Source: Heracleum sosnowskyi
Lineage: Eukaryota > Streptophyta > Magnoliopsida > Apiales > Apiaceae
DNA length: 64,000 bases
Direction: 5' to 3'
NCBI GenBank assembly: GCA_030848705.1
Contig: CM061245.1
Span: forward strand, 78,665,564-78,729,563
The translations under genes were made by a program, and so were the position numbers. The notes under the pieces are model-generated. The model was not told the origin of the DNA and made no database searches. It was given only the letters and a program-made list of their open reading frames with translations. Position 1 is the stretch's first letter. Every line of letters begins with the position of its first letter. This document shows positions 33,691 to 45,323 of the stretch, one piece after another.

Positions 33691-34498
33691 TTATGTAACT
33701 GATAGCAAAAAGGCAGAAAAGTTTTTGGTAAAGGGTCCCTATGAATGGTAGAAGAGTTGCTAAGCGAAGATGACACTATTAACATGGAGGCACCAACAAA
33801 ATGGCACCGTGTATTGGATGGTTATGGTGCCTTTTACGGTATGAAAATTGTCATGTGGCGAATGCATTGCCCCCTTTTCGAGATGCTTTTAAATTTAGTG
33901 TTGCTTAACCTTTTCATTCTCGTCCTAAATTCAGAATTTAGATATATAGTATAATTCTAATTTGAATTGACGTATCGGTCATACTCTTACTCTACATGAA
34001 TATAGCATGTATATGTCTATTTATGTTCAGTCATGTATTATGCATGACACTCTCAAGCTTGTAGCAAAAAGCTGGAGACAGAACTATTTTACGCTTCAAA
34101 TTTCAACACTTCAGTTTTGTTATGTGTTGGAATTGAATACTTTATATTGGGAGTATTAGCAGGTTAGAGGGACTCTGGGGATGTGAATTCTGCATTATTA
34201 TTATTTTAGCATCTTCACTTGCTTTGTGTTTTCGATGACAATGTTTTGCATTAATTAGAAAAGTCCTACATTCAGAAAATAAAGTGAACTGTTACATGGA
34301 GACCCCATATTACTAAAATGTTCCCGTTATTCGAATTGATGAAAGAAAACCGAAGAGTCTAACTCTGGCAGATTTGTTCAATATCAAACATAATTGCATC
34401 TGATATTTTCGGGCCTTTCACCTCACTATCTTATCTTTTGGACAGGGAATTGGAACAAGCTACATAGAAAGAGACAACCCAAGGTTTGTCATTACTAA
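33691..34498 (+). pseudogene. Possible terminal exons of a decayed plus-strand gene
   Basis: 33691-33742 reads YVTDSKKAEKFLVKGPYEW after an acceptor (TTTTAAAACAG) and meets a TAG. One frame over, 33748-33838 continues EELLSEDDTINMEAPTKW ... DGYGAFY and ends at a donor (TACG|GTATGA). A strong acceptor (TTTTGGACAG) at 34445 opens 17 more codons (NWNKLHRKRQPKVCHY) to TAA at 34496. The coding look and matched splice phases suggest a real former gene with a one-base frameshift near 33742. I do not recognise the protein. Confidence 0.3.
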
Positions 34499-35595
34499 GT
34501 TTGTCTAGCAACGAAGGCTGGCAAAGGCGTGTAGTATCATTGCCGATATTGCAGATTAGTGGTGTGTTTCTTTGTAATCTTCAAATTACTACAGAGAGTG
34601 CCAACAAATAAAGTTGTAAGATCTCCTTATATAATTAAAGACTATTCAAAGTTTAGGTATGCTACAAATTATACTGTGATAATATACTCAGTTATTTTGT
34701 CTTAGTTGGCTGATGTTTGCACGGTTGTGACAACTTATGATATTTTCAAAATTAATTATAGCTGTTGGTTTATCTAGGGTTGTGGAGCTGCCTGCTTTCT
34801 GCTTGCTGCATCGCCCAGTTAACAGAACCTGAGGTTGCTTGAATATTGTACTTAGGTTTCGTTTCTGATATGTTATCTTCTTCTTTTTGTAGGCTGATAT
34901 GTTGTTATCTTTTGATCGTCTCTTCTTTTAATTTTTAGGCCAATATTAGCTGAACATTATATTCTTTAACATTTTGTTTTCCCAAATCTAGAAACTCTTA
35001 AATCTGATTTAAGATACATATACATATATGAGTTTCAATATGAGACATTAGTATTGCATATCATCTTTACAATAGTGCTCAATCTAGCCTGTTGAGAAGT
35101 AATTATCACTAAATGCGGCCTCTACAAGTACTTATCTTAGCTGGACTTGCTAAAACCAATGGTTAAAAAGTGGATCTAATTTGATTAAGAGATACATTTA
35201 GTCGAGAATCAGTAATTATTTTAGGGTAGTGGATATATAATTAAAAGAATAGCTATAATGGGGAATGAGGAGGCGATGAAAGGTGAATATCATCTTTGCA
35301 AGGTTTAGTCTTTAAAGCAAAGTGAGTATTTTTCATAAATGAGTCTTCTTCTTAAAATGTTCTACTAGTGCTGATGACTCTGAAGGTACTAAATTTACAT
35401 GTTGAAGAACAATATTGCAGAGGGAAGGAATGATTGTATACTATGTGTTTTTAACTGAATGAATTTTAATTGTTTTGGATTAAACAGAATGGGCTGGGAA
35501 TGAGCCATTCCATTCAGCCGGTCCAACCAAACAAGTCATTTTTTCATTCAGCCCAAAATGAAGATTCTATTCCCCAAAATTGATTTCATTCAGTC
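34499..35595. other. Intergenic DNA left of element D
   Basis: T- and A-rich DNA with no ORF or RNA gene seen. Near 35490-35530 short inverted GGAATG/CATTCC words occur, too short to call an element. Confidence 0.4.
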
Positions 35596-35600
35596 CAAGT

Positions 35601-36501
35601 TGTTAATTCTTGGTTTATAATGATAAGTGCATTCAACAACATTGGACATTGGATTATGCAATGGAGTTAGAATAGGATAAGATAAGTTGTACATTCTAGT
35701 TTGACTGATTCTATACTTATCTTTTCTAAACAAACTTCTTGAGATAAATCTAGTTTGAACTTTTCAAAGACTTATCTTTTCAAAGGTTTATCTTTATAAA
35801 CAAAACTAACGGATTGTTTTCTAAAGACTTATTCAAATACTTTCAAACAAATCCTTTTAACCAATCTTATCTTGTTTATTGTTTGAAAGATTCTATCCGT
35901 TATATTGTTTCTATATATATCCAAACTCATTCTTTTTCAGAAAGACTACACAACTGATTTTCAAAGCCGAATTGTTCTCATCTTACTTTCTGAAAAATAC
36001 ATTCTTGTTTCATAATCTTTCAAGATCATTCAGTCAAACAAGAATTAGTTTGAGTTGTAATTGTTTTATTGTGTGGATTGTATTAATATCAACTTGTTGC
36101 CGGGTTGTGGCAAAGTATTGGTTTCAAATGTTAGTCAAGGTAGCAAGTGTGCTAGGTAGCAAGTGTGCTAAAGGAAATGATTTCTTTCAAGGGACTATCC
36201 TGTTGTAATCAAGGAAAGACTGTAAGTTCTTTATTAAAGTTGATATAATACATTCTCTATGCTAGTTGGCATGGGGACTTGGATGTAGGCCATAGACTAA
36301 GAGTTAAGGGCCGAACCAAGTGAAAAACTTCTGGTGTTCTGCAGTTTATTCATTGTTATTATAACTGATTCATATTGCTTATCATTCTGTAACTGTTTAT
36401 AATTGAGACTGTCCCATTATCTGTCTCAATTAGAAAGAGACCGTCTCATTTGCTATATTCATAGTAACTTTTAATATATAGATTGTGTCATTCAAATTTC
36501 A
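35601..36501 (+). repeat. 5' LTR of element D, 901 bp
   Basis: TGTTAATTCT...AAATTTCA. TATA box CTATATATAT at 35911-35920. Palindromic words lie at 36405-36416, 36422-36431 and 36437-36450. Also an inverted repeat AATTGAGAC/GTCTCAATT at 36401-36409 and 36423-36431. A 109-codon ORF inside is not a gene: the other LTR repeats it. Confidence 0.97.
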
Positions 36502-36503
36502 AT

Positions 36504-36515
36504 TGGTATCAGAGC
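36504..36515 (+). other. Primer binding site of element D
   Basis: TGGTATCAGAGC two bases after the LTR end, complementary to initiator tRNA-Met. Confidence 0.92.
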
Positions 36516-36560
36516 AGGTGCATTTAATTCTCTGTTTAGTGTTTATTTTGCTAGCGATCC

Positions 36561-38333
36561 ATGGCTCAATCAGATAGGCATTCGAATAATATACCCCCAA
36601 TGCTTCATGGTGCTGAAGATTACAATGACTGGAAATTTCGCATGAAAATATTTCTCCAGCGTGATATATTCGAATGGGATGCTGTTGAAAATGGTCTCGT
36701 AGTTCCAATGAGAGATGGAAAGCCAAAGCCAGTCAAGGAACTCACTCCTGAGGAAGTGAATTCTCTCAACTATAATGCTAGGGCGATGAACTCATTGCTC
36801 AACGGAATGGTGGCTACTGAGTTACGAAAAGTATCAGCCTGTACAACGGCAAAACAAATTTGGGATACAATCAAAGTCAGCCATGAAGGTACATCCAAGG
36901 TACGTGAAGTAAAACTAAGTATGCTAATGAGTGATTATGAAGCTTTCAGGTTGGAAAGAGATGAAAACATAAAGGATGCTCAAGGAAGATTCTTGACATT
37001 GATGAACTCAATAGCTCTTTTGGAGAGAGTCATTCCTCAAACTGAGATCAACAGGAAAATTCTCCGAGCTATGCCAAAGAAATTTGCTCCGAAGGTTACC
37101 ATACTCCAGGATTCGGTCAGTCTCTCTACCATGGATACTCTTACTGTATTCAGCGAGTTGGAAGAATTCGAGAATCAACTTCGTAGGTATGATGAGGAAG
37201 AGACTGCTCCTCGCAAAAAGACATTGGCACTTAATGCAGATGCTGATGAATCTCCTGACGACTCTGATGAGGAAATAGCTCTCCTAACTAGGAAATTTCA
37301 CAAATTTCTGGCTAAAAGGAATACATCAAAGCAACCTATGAAGTCTCAGTTTCCAAAGAAAGATTTTAAATCCTCTTCAACTAAGGTCAATAGAGCAGAT
37401 CCAAGCAAGGATGCATGTTTTGAATGTGGGAAGAAAGGACATTTCAAGAAGAATTGTTACAAACTCAAGGCTAAACAAAAAGCTTTACTTACATGGAGTG
37501 ATGACGAATCAGATGTGGAAATTGACTCCGATGATGAAGTAGCTCAGTTGTGCTTCGCTGGATTTGAAGATAGTGCAAGTGATAACGATGAGGTACAAAC
37601 TGTTCAAGATCATTTACATACGAAAATATCCCCTATTGTATTAACATTGCAGGCACAAAACAAGAAGCTTAAGGAAAAGAATGCCTAGTTAAAACAAGCT
37701 TTAAGTGAAGTTCTAAATGAGGTCGACGATTCACTTAAAGATGAAGCAGTAATGTCAGAAAATAGATCATTAGTCGCAAAGGTGGCTAAACTCACGGAAG
37801 AAAACATCTATCTCAAAAATGAGATCGAAATGAGAGATGCATGTCTTGAAGCTCTCAAGAAGGAACCAATGACAACTACATCTGAAAGTGTCAAAGAAGA
37901 AAAAGTTTCTGATCCCTTAGTTCCTGAACTAAAACAGAAAGTGGCTCAGTTAGAGAAAGATCTAGCTAAATGTTTCCATGGTGAAGGAACTCTAAATGCT
38001 CTACTTGCGGAGCAGAAATCATCACTGGACAAAGAAGGAATAGGTTGTGAATCAACCAAGAAAAGTGCATTTCAAAGTGGATACAAAAGAACACCAATGA
38101 AGTACAAAATGCCTTATGAGAAATGTCGAGATTGTGGCAAACTAGGTCACACTACATCAGAATCAAGATTGTGTGGTATCAAGGGCCACAATTCTAACTC
38201 ATATTATAGATATTCTGTTCCTACATCTGTCAATGTTGTTCAAGTCTGGATTAAGAAATCCGAAAGACATTTATATAATATCTGTGATACTAACACATCA
38301 GGACCCAAATTCAAATGGGGACCTAAGAGATAG
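36561..38333 (+). pseudogene. Gag of element D, long form, with one internal TAG
   Basis: Start MAQSDRHSNNIPPMLHGAED; zinc knuckle CFECGKKGHFKKNC near residue 290; acidic box WSDDESDVEIDSDDE; then the putative donor at 37592. The frame meets TAG at 37686-37688, then continues open to TAG 38331-38333, with a coiled-coil-like segment, a second degenerate knuckle CRDCGKLGH and the ending GPKFKWGPKR. That ending matches C's GPNQVWVPRKD, so 38331 looks like the natural Gag stop and 37686 a nonsense mutation affecting only the unspliced product. Confidence 0.85.
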
Positions 38334-38347
38334 AACGATTTCTGCAG
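37593..38347 (+). other. Putative gag/pol intron of element D, 755 bp
   Basis: Donor GATGAG|GTACAA, acceptor TTTCTGCAG|GTGTGT, branch-like TACTAAC at 38288-38294, 53 bases before the acceptor. Joining gives ...DNDE-VCLKVHV...WIIDSGCS in frame. Length is 2 mod 3, phase 0. Removal also skips both TAG codons at 37686 and 38331, so the apparent gag/pol frameshift is not damage. Confidence 0.72.
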
Positions 38348-41300
38348 GTGTGTTTGAAAGTCCATGTTCCTAGTAACAAATGGATTATCGACAGTGGATG
38401 TTCGCGTCATATGACTGGGGACAAATCCAAGTTTCTCTCTCTCGAAGCTAAAGAAGGAGGTCTAGTTACACTAGGTGATTCAAATACTGTTCGCATCATT
38501 GGTAAAGGCACTATTGGTAACAACAGGTTTGCTATTACAAATGTTCGTTTAGTTGATGGGTTAAAATATAATCTTATTAGTGTGAGTCAACTTACTGATG
38601 CGGGTCACGCGGTAAGTTTTGGTAAAGATGTATGTTATATTGGTATGAAATCTAACAAAGTTTCCTTAGTAGCCAAACGAAAAGGAAATATTTTTGTGTT
38701 AGATTTTGATGAACAGCAGTCAGATATTTGTCTTGCATCTGTTCAAGAACAACAGACCTTGTGGCATCGACGTCTTGGACATGTTCACATGGATTTGATT
38801 CACAAGATATCTTCCCATGACTTAGTTCGAGGTTTACCAAAGCTTAAATATAAGAAGGTGGAACCATGTTCAGCTTGTCAACTGGGAAAACAGGTGAAGA
38901 CATCTTTTACCAGTAAGAACAAAGTGTCAACAACAGTTCCTTTGTAACTTCTTCATTTAGATCTTTTTGGTCCAGAACGCTATGTAAGTCTTGGTGGTAA
39001 GAATTATGCTTTTGTGATAGTAGATGATTACTCTCGATTTACTTGGGTATTATTCTTGCGTACTAAAGATGAAGCTTTTGTTGAGTTTAAGGATTTGATT
39101 ACTAATCTGGAAACTAAGTATTCTGTCAAGCTCAATACTATTCGTAGTGATCATGGTGGTGAATTTGAGAAAGATTTCATAACTTACTGCAAATCTAGAG
39201 GAATCACTCATGAATTCTCAGCTCCAAGGACTCCTCAGCAGAATGGAGTAGTTGAACGCAAAAACAGGACCTTACAGGAAACAGCTAGAACATTACTTCA
39301 TGAGAGTAAGCTCCCAAGAAAGTTTTGGGCTGAAGCGGTACACACTTCCTGTTATGTTCTAAATAGAGTACTTATTCGTCCTATTTTACTTAAAACTCCT
39401 TATGAACTGCTTAATAAAAGAACTCCTAACATTAATTATTTTCGAGTTTTTGGTTCAAAATGCTTTATTTTAGATACTCAGAATACTCGAGGTAAGTTTG
39501 ATCCAAGATCAACTGAAGGAATCTTTTTGGGTTACTCTACTACAAGCAAGGCATACAGAGTTTATAATTCTCTCAAAAACAAAGTGGAAGAATCTATCAA
39601 CATCACCTTCAATGAATCTACTCGCAATTTTTCTCCACTAGGAGAAGATGGCCCAGAACTACCGTCTCAGTCCCAATTGAGGCAGTCTCATTCCCAAAAG
39701 AGTCCGTCTCTTTCTGGTCAATCAAGCAGTCAAGATACTCCCGGCTCATCTCGGTCACATATTTCTTCACCAGGTTCTTCGAATAATTTAGAATTATTGT
39801 CAGGCTCTCCTCAAACACCTGGATCAAGCGCTCGATTGAACACTGATTCTCCAACTACAATGAGACAGTCTCATTCAAATGAGACACCTCTCAATCATTC
39901 TCAGACAGATAATTCCAATGTAGAAGAAATGAGTAATATTCAACTTCCAAAGTCTTCCAGAACAGTGAAGAATCATCCTCCCGACAATCTTCTTACAGAC
40001 TTAGATCAAGGTATGTCTACCCGAAGCAGACTTAGAAATTTCTGTGCTTTTAGTGCTTTTGTTGCAGAATTCGAACCAAAGAATGCTCAAGAAGCTGTGG
40101 CAGACGAACACTGGTCAGTAGCAATGCAGGAAGAATTGAATCAGTTCGAACGTTGTGATGTATGGGAACTTGTCCCACCTCCTCCAAATGTCAAAGTCAT
40201 AGGCACTCGTTGGGTTTTCAAGAACAAACAAGATGAAGCTGGAAACATCATTCGAAATAAAGCTCGTTTGGTCGCACAAGGATACAATCAACAGGAAGGC
40301 ATCGATTTTGACGAAACATACGCTCCTGTTGCTCGCTTAGAGGCTATTCGAATTCTAATGGCATTTGCAGCTCATAAGAACTTCAAACTGTATCAGATGG
40401 ACGTTAAAAGCGCGTTTCTTAATGGTAATCTTAAGGAAGAAGTTTTTGTCAAGCAGCCTCCAGGTTTCATTCATGAAAAGTATCCTGACTATGTTTATAG
40501 ACTCAAGAAATCAGTCTACGGTTTGAGACAATCCCCTAGATGCTGGTATGATCGTCTCAGTCAGTTTCTTGTTCAAAATGGCTTCATTCGTGGTACACTC
40601 GATCCAACTTTATTTATTTTTCATAAACGTAATCATTTGTTATTAGTACAAGTTTATGTTGATGATATTGTGTTCGGATCAACTAACGAATCGTTGTGTA
40701 AGTGGTTTTCTGATTGCATGCATAAAGAATTTGACATGAGTTTAATGGGAGAACTTCAATATTTTCTTGGTTTGCAAATAAATCAAACTGCGACAGGAAT
40801 ATTTATTCATCAAGGTAAGTACATTGCTGATCTTCTCAAAAGATTTGCTCTTGATCATGTTTCACCTAAGTCTACACCTATGAGTACATCTATCAAGATC
40901 ACTAAGGATGAACAAGGTACCCCTGTAGATGTTACTAAATATCGAGGTATGATTGGTTCTCTGTTATACTTAACTGCCTCTCGTCCTGATATCATGTATA
41001 GTGTATGCTTGTGTGCCCGGTTTCAATCTCAACCTAAAGAATCTCATTTAAATGCTGTTAAACGTATTTTTAAGTATTTGAAAGGTACTAGTGACTTGGG
41101 ATTGTTTTATCCAAGCTCTTCTTCCTTTGACTTAATTGAGTTTTCAGATGCTGACTATGCAGGGTCACAGGTTGATCGAAAAAGTACTAGTGGTGCTTGT
41201 GAATATTTAGGTGATTGTTTAGTTGCATGGCACAGTAAAAAGCAAACATCTGTAGCTCTTTCTACTGCTGAAGGTGAATATATCGCAGCTGGTAGTTGCT

Positions 41301-41596
41301 GTGCTCAGATTTTATGGATGCAACAAACACTCCAAGATTTTGGTATTTCTGTATCTCACATTCCTATTTATTGTGATAATACCTCTGCTATTAATATTTC
41401 TAAAAATCCTGTTATGCATTCTCGTACTAAGCATATTGATGTTCGTCACCATTTTCTTCGAGATAATGTATCGAAAGGTAATATTGAGCTCATCTATATT
41501 CCTACTGAAAATCAGCATGCTGATATTTTTACAAAACCTCTTGCCGAAGACAGGTTTTGTTTCCTCCGTCGTGAACTCGGTATGTGTTCTATATGA
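38348..41596 (+). pseudogene. Pol of element D, one TAA in the integrase N-terminal region
   Basis: Opens at the acceptor. Protease WIIDSGCSRHMTG; integrase finger (HRRLGHVH ... CSACQLGKQ); TAA at 38945-38947 where relatives have a sense codon in the PLELLHLDLFGP context; integrase core with DHGGEF and QQNGVVERKNR; RT with QVYVDDIVFGS near 40650; RNase H with STAEGEYIAAGS; ends LGMCSI. After excluding the intron, this single stop is the only break in the predicted Gag-Pol. Spacing to gag is through the putative intron. Confidence 0.9.
39664..39886. repeat. GTCTC/GAGAC words in the IN-RT linker of element D
   Basis: GTCTC at 39664, 39685 and 39706 and the palindrome GAGACAGTCTCATT at 39862-39875, then GAGAC at 39881. 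The LTR has GAGACCGTCTCATT at 36437-36450. The linker is a serine-rich disordered segment of Pol. Confidence 0.7.
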
Positions 41597-41900
41597 GATA
41601 GTTATTCAATAATTTTGTGTTTAGCTAATTTTGTGCAATTACTTGATTCATTATTCACTTTTGTGTGCGTGAATGTGCATTATATAACTATTCCGTATTT
41701 ATCTCTGGTGATATACATGCAGTGTATTGTCAAATCGTTTCATAGTTTCTTCCCTTGTTTCTCGCGCCTGTTTTAATTCTGGACACGTCTTTTCAGACTT
41801 CTCTACCTTCTCAACTTCTTCTACTTTATAACTCTCTCTCTCTTTCTCCTTTATCCTTTTTCCCTCTATCCTTTTCTTTTCTCTATCTCTCTACCTTCTC

Positions 41901-42354
41901 ATGGCTCGTCGAAATACTAAATCCCGTGCTCCTGGATCATCATCGGCCTTCAACAAACGACGTCGCACAATGAAAGCAGACTCTGAGCAATCTGCTGCTT
42001 CTCCAGAGTCTTCTCCTCCACATGCAACTACTAGCACCAAGGTTTTGTCAAAGCAGATTCTGAAAGAACGACTGGTTGATTTGGATGTTCTCACTCGTGC
42101 CGGAGTTGTCGATCTGTTCAAGACTCAGGGTTGTTCACCTCTCCTTTTTCCCTCCTCCGTCTGTGTTTGGCATGACCCGTGAAGAATACAAGGATAAGAT
42201 TTTCGAGTGGCTCGCAGAACGTGATGGTAAGGCTCCAGACAAGACTACCTTGGACAAGCTTTTCTCAGAATATGGACAAGAACCGGTTTACCCGTCATCC
42301 AAGAGTCAAGGCAAGAGGAAGGCAACAATGGATGTTTCAGATTCTGACTAAACT
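41901..42354 (+). pseudogene. Remnant of element D's extra 3' ORF, centre missing
   Basis: 41901-42182 starts MARRNTKSRAPGSSSAFNKR, with a basic and S/T-rich start and RAGVVDLFKTQG. The end of such an ORF (MTREEYKDKIFEWLAERDG ... MDVSDSD) is in another frame at 42172-42354. Compared with the 440-1044-codon extra ORFs of C and B, the whole central domain is absent, so an internal deletion with frame change is likely. A short functional protein cannot be excluded. Confidence 0.5.
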
Positions 42355-42365
42355 TTACCCTTTTA

Positions 42366-42715
42366 TGATGAAGGGGGAGGAAGTTTATGATGAAATCATT
42401 TTATGTTTGTTAACAGTTAAACATTGTGTTGGTTTGTGTTGGTGTTGATTTGACTGATGGTTTGGTTGTTTTGTTTGATCTAAACATTTATTTGGATTAT
42501 CCTTGGTTTATGGGATAGTATTCGTAATGATGCATATGTTTGTCTCATTCTATCAGTCTCATTATCATTCCTTTCATCAATGTTTATTGAACTGTTTCAT
42601 TGCATAATAGTATATATTGCATATAGTTTGTTGTTGTTTGAACAGGTATCAAAGTATCTTTGAAAGGGGGAGCTTCTATTCGTGTTTCATCGGTATCATC
42701 ATAAAAGGGGGAGAA
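42366..42715 (+). other. Three polypurine tracts before the 3' LTR of element D
   Basis: AAGGGGGAGGAAG near 42370, AAAGGGGGAGC near 42663 and AAAAGGGGGAGAA ending at 42715 beside the LTR. The last is the functional tract by position. Multiple tracts are known in sireviruses. Confidence 0.75.
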
Positions 42716-43616
42716 TGTTAATTCTTGGTTTATGATGATAAGTGCATTCAACAACATTGGACATTGGATTATGCAATGGAGTTAGAATAGGATAAGATAA
42801 GTTGTACATTCTAGTTTGACTGATTCTATACTTATCTTTTCTAAACAAACTTCTTGAGATAAATCTAGTTTGAACTTTTCAAAGACTTATCTTTTCAAAG
42901 GTTTATCTTTATAAACAAAACTAACGGATTGTTTTCTAAAGACTTATTCAAATACTTTCAAACAAATCCTTTTAACCAATCTTATCTTGTTTATTGTTTG
43001 AAAGATTCTATCCGTTATATTGTTTCTATATATATCCAAACTCATTCTTTTTCAGAAAGACTACACAACTGATTTTCAAAGCCGAATTGTTCTCATCTTA
43101 CTTTCTGAAAAATACATTCTTGTTTCATAATCTTTCAAGATCATTCAGTCAAACAAGAATTAGTTTGAGTTGTAATTGTTTTATTGTGTTGATTGTATTA
43201 ATATCAACTTGTTGCCGGGTTGTGGCAAAGTATTGGTTTCAAAAGTTAGTCAAGGTAGCAAGTGTGCTAGGTAGCAAGTGTGCTAAAGGAAAGGATTTCT
43301 TTCAAGGGACTATCCTGTTGTAATCAAGGAAAGACTGTAAGTTCTTTATTAAAGTTGATATAATACATTCTCTATGCTAGTTGGCATGGGGACTTGGATG
43401 TAGGCCATAGACTAAGAGTTAAGGGCCGAACCAAGTGAAAAACTTCTGGTGTTCTGCAGTTTATTCATTGTTATTATAACTGATTCATATTGCTTATCAT
43501 TCTGTAACTGTTTATAATTGAGACTGTCCCATTATCTGTCTCAATTAGAAAGAGACCGTCTCATTTGCTATATTCATAGTAACTTTTAATATATAGATTG
43601 TGCCATTCAAATTTCA
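42716..43616 (+). repeat. 3' LTR of element D, 901 bp
   Basis: Same length as the 5' LTR. Five substitutions counted by eye: near the start, at two sites around 43190-43240, near 43290 and near 43603. Followed directly by the CAAGT duplication. Confidence 0.97.
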
Positions 43617-43757
43617 CAAGTGAACAGAGCCTAAGTGTCAAAGTTGAATATGAAGGAAGAAGATAACAAGAGTGCTCCTGAAAGGCTGAGACATTGGATA
43701 TTCATCTGGTCATGCCATACGAAACAGAGGTGTAAATTTTGAGACACATAAGTCATG

Positions 43758-43926
43758 TCTCTATTACTATTATTCTTAATAATGATATAAACTTGTCATG
43801 TATTCCTTTTAAGTTTCTTTTGCGATAAATTCGTCAAGTGAAACATATGATCAATAAGAAATAGTATAATCATAAAAAACCAAATTATGTACACTAGACC
43901 GTGCCTTGCACGGGTATTAATGCTAG
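43758..43926 (+). mobile_element. Helitron 3' terminus or very short non-autonomous Helitron
   Basis: A hairpin CCGTGC-CTT-GCACGG at 43899-43913 is followed 13 bases later by CTAG and then T, the classic Helitron 3' end. A possible 5' TC start (TCTCTATTAC) is at 43758 but is not preceded by A, so the left limit is uncertain. Confidence 0.55.
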
Positions 43927-44203
43927 TTATTTCTTCTTTTTTTCTCTTTTTTTTTTGCTAAATAATGCTAATTTTTTCTTGTGTAAAATCAGATTTGCAG
44001 ACCAACAAACAGATGTTACTGGAGAATTCCCGATCCACAATATCAAAATTAAGTTTGGGCTTCCAAAACCTCGTTCAATTCCCCTCGCAGCCTATTTTTC
44101 TTGCAGAAAACAACGTTTGGGCTTAATTAAAATGGCAAGCCCAGCCCATGTTTGCAAGTGGCAAATGTTGTGGACATTCCCTTTTAAGGCAAGTTGTTAA
44201 ATA

Positions 44204-44516
44204 CTCCCTCCGTCCCAACAGGTTCTATACATTTGGTTTTTGCACGGAGACCAAGGAATATTCTTAAAATAAGTGAGGTAGTGGATGTAATAGTGTGTTT
44301 TATTGTTAAAATAAATGAAGTAGTGGGTGTAATAGTAATTTATTGTTAAGATAAGTGAGATAGTGGGTGTAATAGTATAAAGTATTGAAAAAGTGGAGTG
44401 AAGTAGTGGATGTAATAATGTATTATATTATTAAAAGTTACTATTTTTAGTAATGTAAAGAATTGGTGGGACGTCCCAAAAAGGAAAGTGTAAAGAAATG
44501 ACTGGGACGGAGGGAG
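44204..44516. mobile_element. Stowaway-type MITE, 313 bp
   Basis: Terminal inverted repeats CTCCCTCCGTCCCA (44204-44217) and TGGGACGGAGGGAG (44503-44516), with TA target duplications at 44202-44203 and 44517-44518. The interior has a repeated AGTGGGTGTAATAGT-like word. Non-coding; mobilised by a mariner transposase elsewhere. Confidence 0.95.
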
Positions 44517-44518
44517 TA

Positions 44519-45323
44519 TAAAATAAAAAAGTCAACACACATAAAGCCAAATTATAGACGAACATGACTCACAGCTGGCCTTGCCTGCCAAAACTTTCTC
44601 ATTAAGCAAATCAATCAACCGTATTCTCAACCACTCAACTCATTTATATTATATTCCATCAATCTCGCCCAATTGTTAACATTTGAAATGGAATGTTCGA
44701 CATAATATATTTTAAGGTGTATATAAAGTATAGTTACATAATTTATTTTTTAATTTTTTAAATACAAGTTTAAACATTAAATATTTATTTAAAAGAAAAA
44801 AAATTAAAATAATTAATAAAATTATACTTTATAAAATTTTTAAAATATGTATCGAGCCCTCTAATTCAAAGGTTAAAGATTGAATAGGACGGAAAAAGTA
44901 TAATATAAATTCTATGTACACGTACACACACTCATGAGAAACGAAACTTCGTAAATGATTTAGTATTTAATAAAAAAAGAAGAGATGGAAGAGAAATGGA
45001 TGTATGCGTTTTCTCGTGTGTGCCAGCACGAGTGATGAACCAACAATGCAACGCAACTGTCCATGTGGGAGCATCATGTTCTGCAATTTATACAAACCGG
45101 GCTTGTAATTTTAGTTCAAATTCTGTTTTGGTGGTGGGAAAAATTAGGGGAACTATTTAACCAAAAATTTGACAATTTTGAAAATCTAAAAAACTTTTAT
45201 GTTAGGGATATTTTAATTAAAAATTAAAAATTGTTGTTAATGATTTGGTTAAATAAACCGCGTGTATATAAATAATTTGGTTATAATTTCTAATATATTA
45301 AACCGGTTAAACATCTCTACCTA
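44519..45323. other. AT-rich intergenic DNA
   Basis: No gene, RNA or mobile-element end recognised. Confidence 0.4.

Larger units (their letters stand above)
35601..43616 (+). mobile_element. Sirevirus (Ty1/copia) element D, complete, 8016 bp
   Basis: Two 901-bp LTRs (35601-36501, 42716-43616) flank primer site, gag, pol, extra-ORF remnants and purine tracts. Target duplication CAAGT at 35596-35600 and 43617-43621 is perfect. I count five differences between the LTRs, so insertion is recent. D differs in family from A/B and C. Confidence 0.97.

Noticed and set aside
35879..36208. 109-codon ORF as a gene
   Set aside because: It lies inside element D's LTR and recurs in the other LTR with three replacements; no domain.
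36504..36515. tRNA gene fragments
   Set aside because: The tRNA-like words at 4326, 17124, 26274, 36504, 60579 and 62036 are primer binding sites next to LTRs or the viral leader.
38324..38350. Frameshift mutation between gag and pol of element D
   Set aside because: A phase-0 GT-AG pair removes the frame change exactly, and the same arrangement recurs in B and C.
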